Shown: piece by piece, positions 31,235 to 34,146 of the stretch
Numbering within the stretch: position 1 is the first letter of the stretch
How the letters are laid out: the number at the start of each line of letters is the position of its first letter
Source: Deltaproteobacteria bacterium
Lineage (GTDB): Bacteria > Desulfobacterota > Desulfuromonadia > Geobacterales > Pseudopelobacteraceae
Length of the DNA stretch: 34,146 nt
NCBI GenBank assembly: GCA_019162745.1
Contig: JAFLLC010000144.1
Coordinates: 1-34,146 of the forward strand
Direction of reading: 5' to 3'
Program-made: the position numbers and the translations under genes
The notes under the pieces: model-generated
What the model saw: only the letters and a program-made list of their open reading frames with translations
Databases searched by the model: none
Told to the model about the DNA's origin: nothing

Positions 31235-31404
31235 TTTTTTCAGTTTTACTTTACACGGGCAACTTGATTATTATATGTACCGGCACACATATATTCCCGC
31301 ACCAATGCGTATTCTGTCGCAATCACTATTTTTTTTCTTTGCCTCCCCCCTCCTATTGCGGGTAATATGTCCGCGTTTATCCAACCTCAAGGAACCCCGA
31401 ATAA

Positions 31405-33750
31405 ATGAGCGCAGAAGAAAATAAAAAACAAAAAATGACCAAAGAACTGCAGGGAATGGGGCTGGGAACCGTCGGCGTCTTTATCCTGCTCGCATTTCTG
31501 ACCTATAATTCCAGCGATGTTTCCTGGAACAGCTACTCCAATGAGGGGAGCATACATAACCTTGGGGGGCGACTGGGAGCGCAGATTGCCAATCTGTTCT
31601 TTATCAGCTTCGGCCTGGCATCATACCTGATTCCGCTGGCACTGCTCTATATGGCCTACACTCTCTTCCGCTTTAAAGAGATCCGCCTCCGCTCATACAA
31701 ACTGGCTGCGGCATTTACTCTGCTCTTCTCCCTGGCAACCTTGTTTGCGTTTTTCCGTGACAAGACCTTTTTGCTCGGCCAGCAGGTGGCTACCGGCGGG
31801 GCGGTCGGCGTGGTCGTATCCCGTGCCCTTAAAAGCACGGTCGGCGTCACCGGTGCCCTGCTGCTGCTTCTGCCGCTGCTGGCGGCCTCGATCATGATCC
31901 TTTCTAAATTTTCCTTTATCCTGTTCGCCGGCTGGTGGCTGGAGGACTTCAAACGTAAATGGGCCGCCTGGCAGGAACGCCGCGCCAAAGCCCGTGATGA
32001 ACAGAACCGCGCTAAAGCAAAACTGGATGGGCTCCCTGCGGCTGCAGCGTCAAACGGCCCGGTTATCAAGGCGCAGGCGACGACGCCACAACGGCCGAAT
32101 ATCCTCAAGAAGGAAAAGGATAAAAAGAAAGAGGGCGCCAAAACTGCCGCCGTGCAGGAAACCTTCGAATTCATCAAGGCTGAGGGAGATTTTCACACAC
32201 CCCCTTTCTCGCTGCTGGATGTGCCGCCCGCCACTGAAAAAACGCTCGACCGTGATGCTCTGACGATGAATGCGCGGCTACTGGAGAAAAAACTCAAGGA
32301 TTATAATATTGACGGTGAAGTGGTGGAAATATGCCCCGGACCGGTCATCACGATGTATGAATATGCTCCGGCCCCCGGTATCAAGATCAGCCGCATTGCC
32401 GGCCTTACCGATGACCTGACCATGGCGCTGCAGGCGATGTCGATCCGCATCGTGGCGCCGATCCCCGGCAAGGGAGTCGTCGGGATTGAGGTGCCGAATC
32501 GTGACCGCGATATGGTTTTCCTGCGCGAAATATTCAACTGTGAGCATTTTTCCCATAGCAAGATGAAACTGCCGCTGGCTCTGGGGAAGGACATCGCCGG
32601 ACTGCCGGTTGTGACCGACCTGACCAAGGCGCCGCATCTGCTGGTAGCCGGCTCAACCGGTTCCGGCAAGTCGGTCTCGATCAACACGATGATCCTCTCT
32701 CTCCTCTACACCTCCACGCCAAAGGATGTGCGCATGATCATGGTCGACCCCAAGATGCTGGAGTTCTCCATGTACGAGGGGATTCCGCACCTGCTGCTGC
32801 CGGTCGTGACCGAACCGAAGAAGGCTTCGCTGGCGCTTAAATGGGCGGTCAACGAGATGGAGCGCCGCTACAAGCTGCTCTCCGACAAAGGTGTCCGCAA
32901 TATCGACTCCTACAACAAGAAGCTGGCAGGTGAACTCCTCGAGCAGGAAGAGCTTGACGCGATAGCCGATGCCGAAATCATCGAAGAGCTGGATGAGCCG
33001 ATTGAGGAGGGAGAAGCCGCCATCGATCCGATCCCGTTGTTTGTTGATGAAGGGGAGATTCTGGAGCACAGTCACCTCCCCTATATCGTGGTGATTGTGG
33101 ACGAACTGGCCGACCTGATGATGGTCGCCGGCAGAGAAGTTGAGGAGCATATTGCCCGCCTGGCCCAGAAGGCACGCGCTTCCGGCATCCACCTGATACT
33201 GGCCACCCAGCGCCCATCCGTTGACGTCATCACCGGCCTGATCAAAGCCAACCTGCCGTCGCGCATCTCGTTCCAGGTGACGTCGAAAGTGGATTCACGC
33301 ACCATCCTCGACACCAATGGCGCTGAAAGCCTGCTCGGCAACGGTGACATGCTTTACATGCCGCCCGGAAGCTCGCGCCTGCAGCGTATCCATGGTGCAT
33401 TTGTTTCCGACTCCGAAGTGCAGCGGGTGGTGGATTTCCTTAAGAAACAGGGTAAACCGGTTTACGAGAAGTCGATTCTCGAGATGAAGGATCCTGATGA
33501 AAAGGGGAGCAGCGAGGACGAGATCCAGGACGAACGGTGGGAGGATGCGCTGCGGCTGGTTGCGGAGACCAGACAGGCCAGCATTTCCATGGTTCAGCGC
33601 CGCCTCCGGATCGGCTATAACCGCGCCGCGCGGATCGTCGAGATGATGGAGAGCGAAGGGATGATCGCCATGAGTGACGGCACCAGCAAGCCGCGCGAAG
33701 TTTATATGGATGTCATCAACGCCTATCTGAATTCGCAGTTAACACGCTGA
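31405..33750 (+). CDS. ftsK: DNA translocase FtsK
   Basis: The 781-residue product couples chromosome segregation to division. Residues ~20-185 hold four or five membrane helices that anchor it at the septum. Residues ~190-270 form a short Ala/Lys-rich linker. The motor follows: Walker A GSTGSGKS at 416-423, Walker B VVIVDELADLM with Asp566, and ATQRPSVDVITGLIKANLPS. The gamma winged helix at the end (ASISMVQRRLRIGYNRAARI) reads the KOPS polarity sequences and activates XerD. The shorter linker makes it closer to SpoIIIE than to Escherichia coli FtsK. An acidic stretch (~515-555) lies between the Walker motifs. AAGGAA precedes the ATG at 31405. Confidence 0.95.
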   Translation: MSAEENKKQKMTKELQGMGLGTVGVFILLAFLTYNSSDVSWNSYSNEGSIHNLGGRLGAQIANLFFISFGLASYLIPLALLYMAYTLFRFKEIRLRSYKLAAAFTLLFSLATLFAFFRDKTFLLGQQVATGGAVGVVVSRALKSTVGVTGALLLLLPLLAASIMILSKFSFILFAGWWLEDFKRKWAAWQERRAKARDEQNRAKAKLDGLPAAAASNGPVIKAQATTPQRPNILKKEKDKKKEGAKTAAVQETFEFIKAEGDFHTPPFSLLDVPPATEKTLDRDALTMNARLLEKKLKDYNIDGEVVEICPGPVITMYEYAPAPGIKISRIAGLTDDLTMALQAMSIRIVAPIPGKGVVGIEVPNRDRDMVFLREIFNCEHFSHSKMKLPLALGKDIAGLPVVTDLTKAPHLLVAGSTGSGKSVSINTMILSLLYTSTPKDVRMIMVDPKMLEFSMYEGIPHLLLPVVTEPKKASLALKWAVNEMERRYKLLSDKGVRNIDSYNKKLAGELLEQEELDAIADAEIIEELDEPIEEGEAAIDPIPLFVDEGEILEHSHLPYIVVIVDELADLMMVAGREVEEHIARLAQKARASGIHLILATQRPSVDVITGLIKANLPSRISFQVTSKVDSRTILDTNGAESLLGNGDMLYMPPGSSRLQRIHGAFVSDSEVQRVVDFLKKQGKPVYEKSILEMKDPDEKGSSEDEIQDERWEDALRLVAETRQASISMVQRRLRIGYNRAARIVEMMESEGMIAMSDGTSKPREVYMDVINAYLNSQLTR

Positions 33751-33786
33751 AAGTGAGCGTTACGTCGGAAGCATGCCGTAACCGAA

Positions 33787-34146
33787 TCATACGCTGGCTT
33801 GCATAACCCTCCTGATTTCAACGTCAAGTTCTTTCAAGCTGTACGGCTTGCGAATAAAGCCTGATGGAGGAGTGGTGGCGATACTTTCATCCAGATCATC
33901 TTTATTAAAGCCGCTGGCAAGGATTACCTTAACGTCCGGCTTGATACCGTAGATTTCCTTCATAGCGGTTATCCCATCCATATTAGGCATAGTCAGATCC
34001 ATGATAACCACACTGATTTCGGCAAAATGTTCCCGAAATTTGGCAACCGCATCAACACCGTCGCAGGCAGTTATCACCGTGTAGCCTCTGGAATGAACTA
34101 CCCGCCACCTAAATCGAAACAGCATCGATTTTAGGAGTGGGTTTCT
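33787..34146 (-). pseudogene. Receiver domain fragment lacking its N-terminus, running to the window edge
   Basis: From 34146 downward the minus strand stays open to the stop at 33787. The recognisable part starts at RGYTVITACDGVDAV and continues with the phosphoacceptor Asp in VIMDLTMPNMDG, the Ser in ILASGF and the Lys in FIRKPYS. The first beta strand with its acidic pair (DD), required for phosphorylation, is absent in all three frames upstream, where the sequence reads LLKSMLFRFRWRVV instead. It is therefore either the decayed end of a hybrid histidine kinase or a stand-alone regulator with a damaged N-terminus. An ATG at 34125 would give 112 residues but lacks a ribosome binding site. 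Confidence 0.6.

Noticed and set aside
33759-33782. Terminator after ftsK (GTTACG/CGTAAC)
   Set aside because: The stem is only 6 bp with a 12-base loop and no T run on either strand.

Overview
The window looks like a chromosomal segment of a Geobacter-like bacterium (Desulfuromonadales/Geobacterales). This is an inference from the gene mix: a monoheme c-type cytochrome, a stand-alone 73-residue NifU-type scaffold, an exported asparaginase with its own two-component system, an aspartase, a YkgJ-type cysteine cluster protein, many Gly-zipper and Arg/Tyr-rich envelope proteins, and moderately GC-rich coding DNA with AT-rich intergenic regions. No rRNA, tRNA, CRISPR array, transposase or integrase gene was seen.

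Layout. 1-492: AT-rich, no convincing gene. 493-5344: an envelope/lipid block. Two exported proteins that share a C-terminal domain flank a two-gene operon made of a glycerophosphodiester phosphodiesterase and an acyltransferase-alpha/beta-hydrolase fusion. 5363-6565: an MFS exporter. 6616-15530: a type I restriction-modification locus, hsdM-hsdS-(AlbA_2/GHKL ATPase-like gene), then a 349-bp repeat-bearing gap and hsdR, closed by a strong palindromic terminator that begins in the hsdR stop codon. 15538-21790: two ABC-F ATPases on the minus strand, separated by a small cytochrome c (plus strand), a NifU-like protein and aspartase. 21921-22626: a compact DUF4160/DUF2442-HTH cassette with a perfect operator between its -35 and -10 boxes. 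22744-26611: periplasmic asparaginase downstream of a Cache-PAS histidine kinase and a FixJ-type regulator. 26790-29883: an efflux operon (lipoprotein HlyD adaptor, ABC ATPase, ABC-2 permease) preceded by three direct repeats spaced exactly 22 bp. 29887-31234: macrodomain hydrolase, YkgJ-like protein and a YgbA-like protein with a palindrome at its promoter. 31405-33750: FtsK. 33787 to the right edge: a receiver domain lacking its N-terminus.

How genes may work together. Exported asparaginase would release aspartate, which aspartase converts to fumarate and ammonia. The kinase/regulator pair directly upstream of the asparaginase gene is the obvious candidate controller. The phosphodiesterase/acyltransferase-hydrolase operon suggests phospholipid turnover or remodelling. 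The hsd locus is a complete type I system with an extra ATPase-like gene of unknown role.

Most unusual signals: a G-rich, quadruplex-prone repeat carried in frame inside hsdM with a related copy between nifU-like and aspA; the operator architecture of the DUF4160/DUF2442 cassette; the 22-bp-phased repeats before the efflux operon; and the HX4E substitution in the acyltransferase part of the lipid fusion protein.
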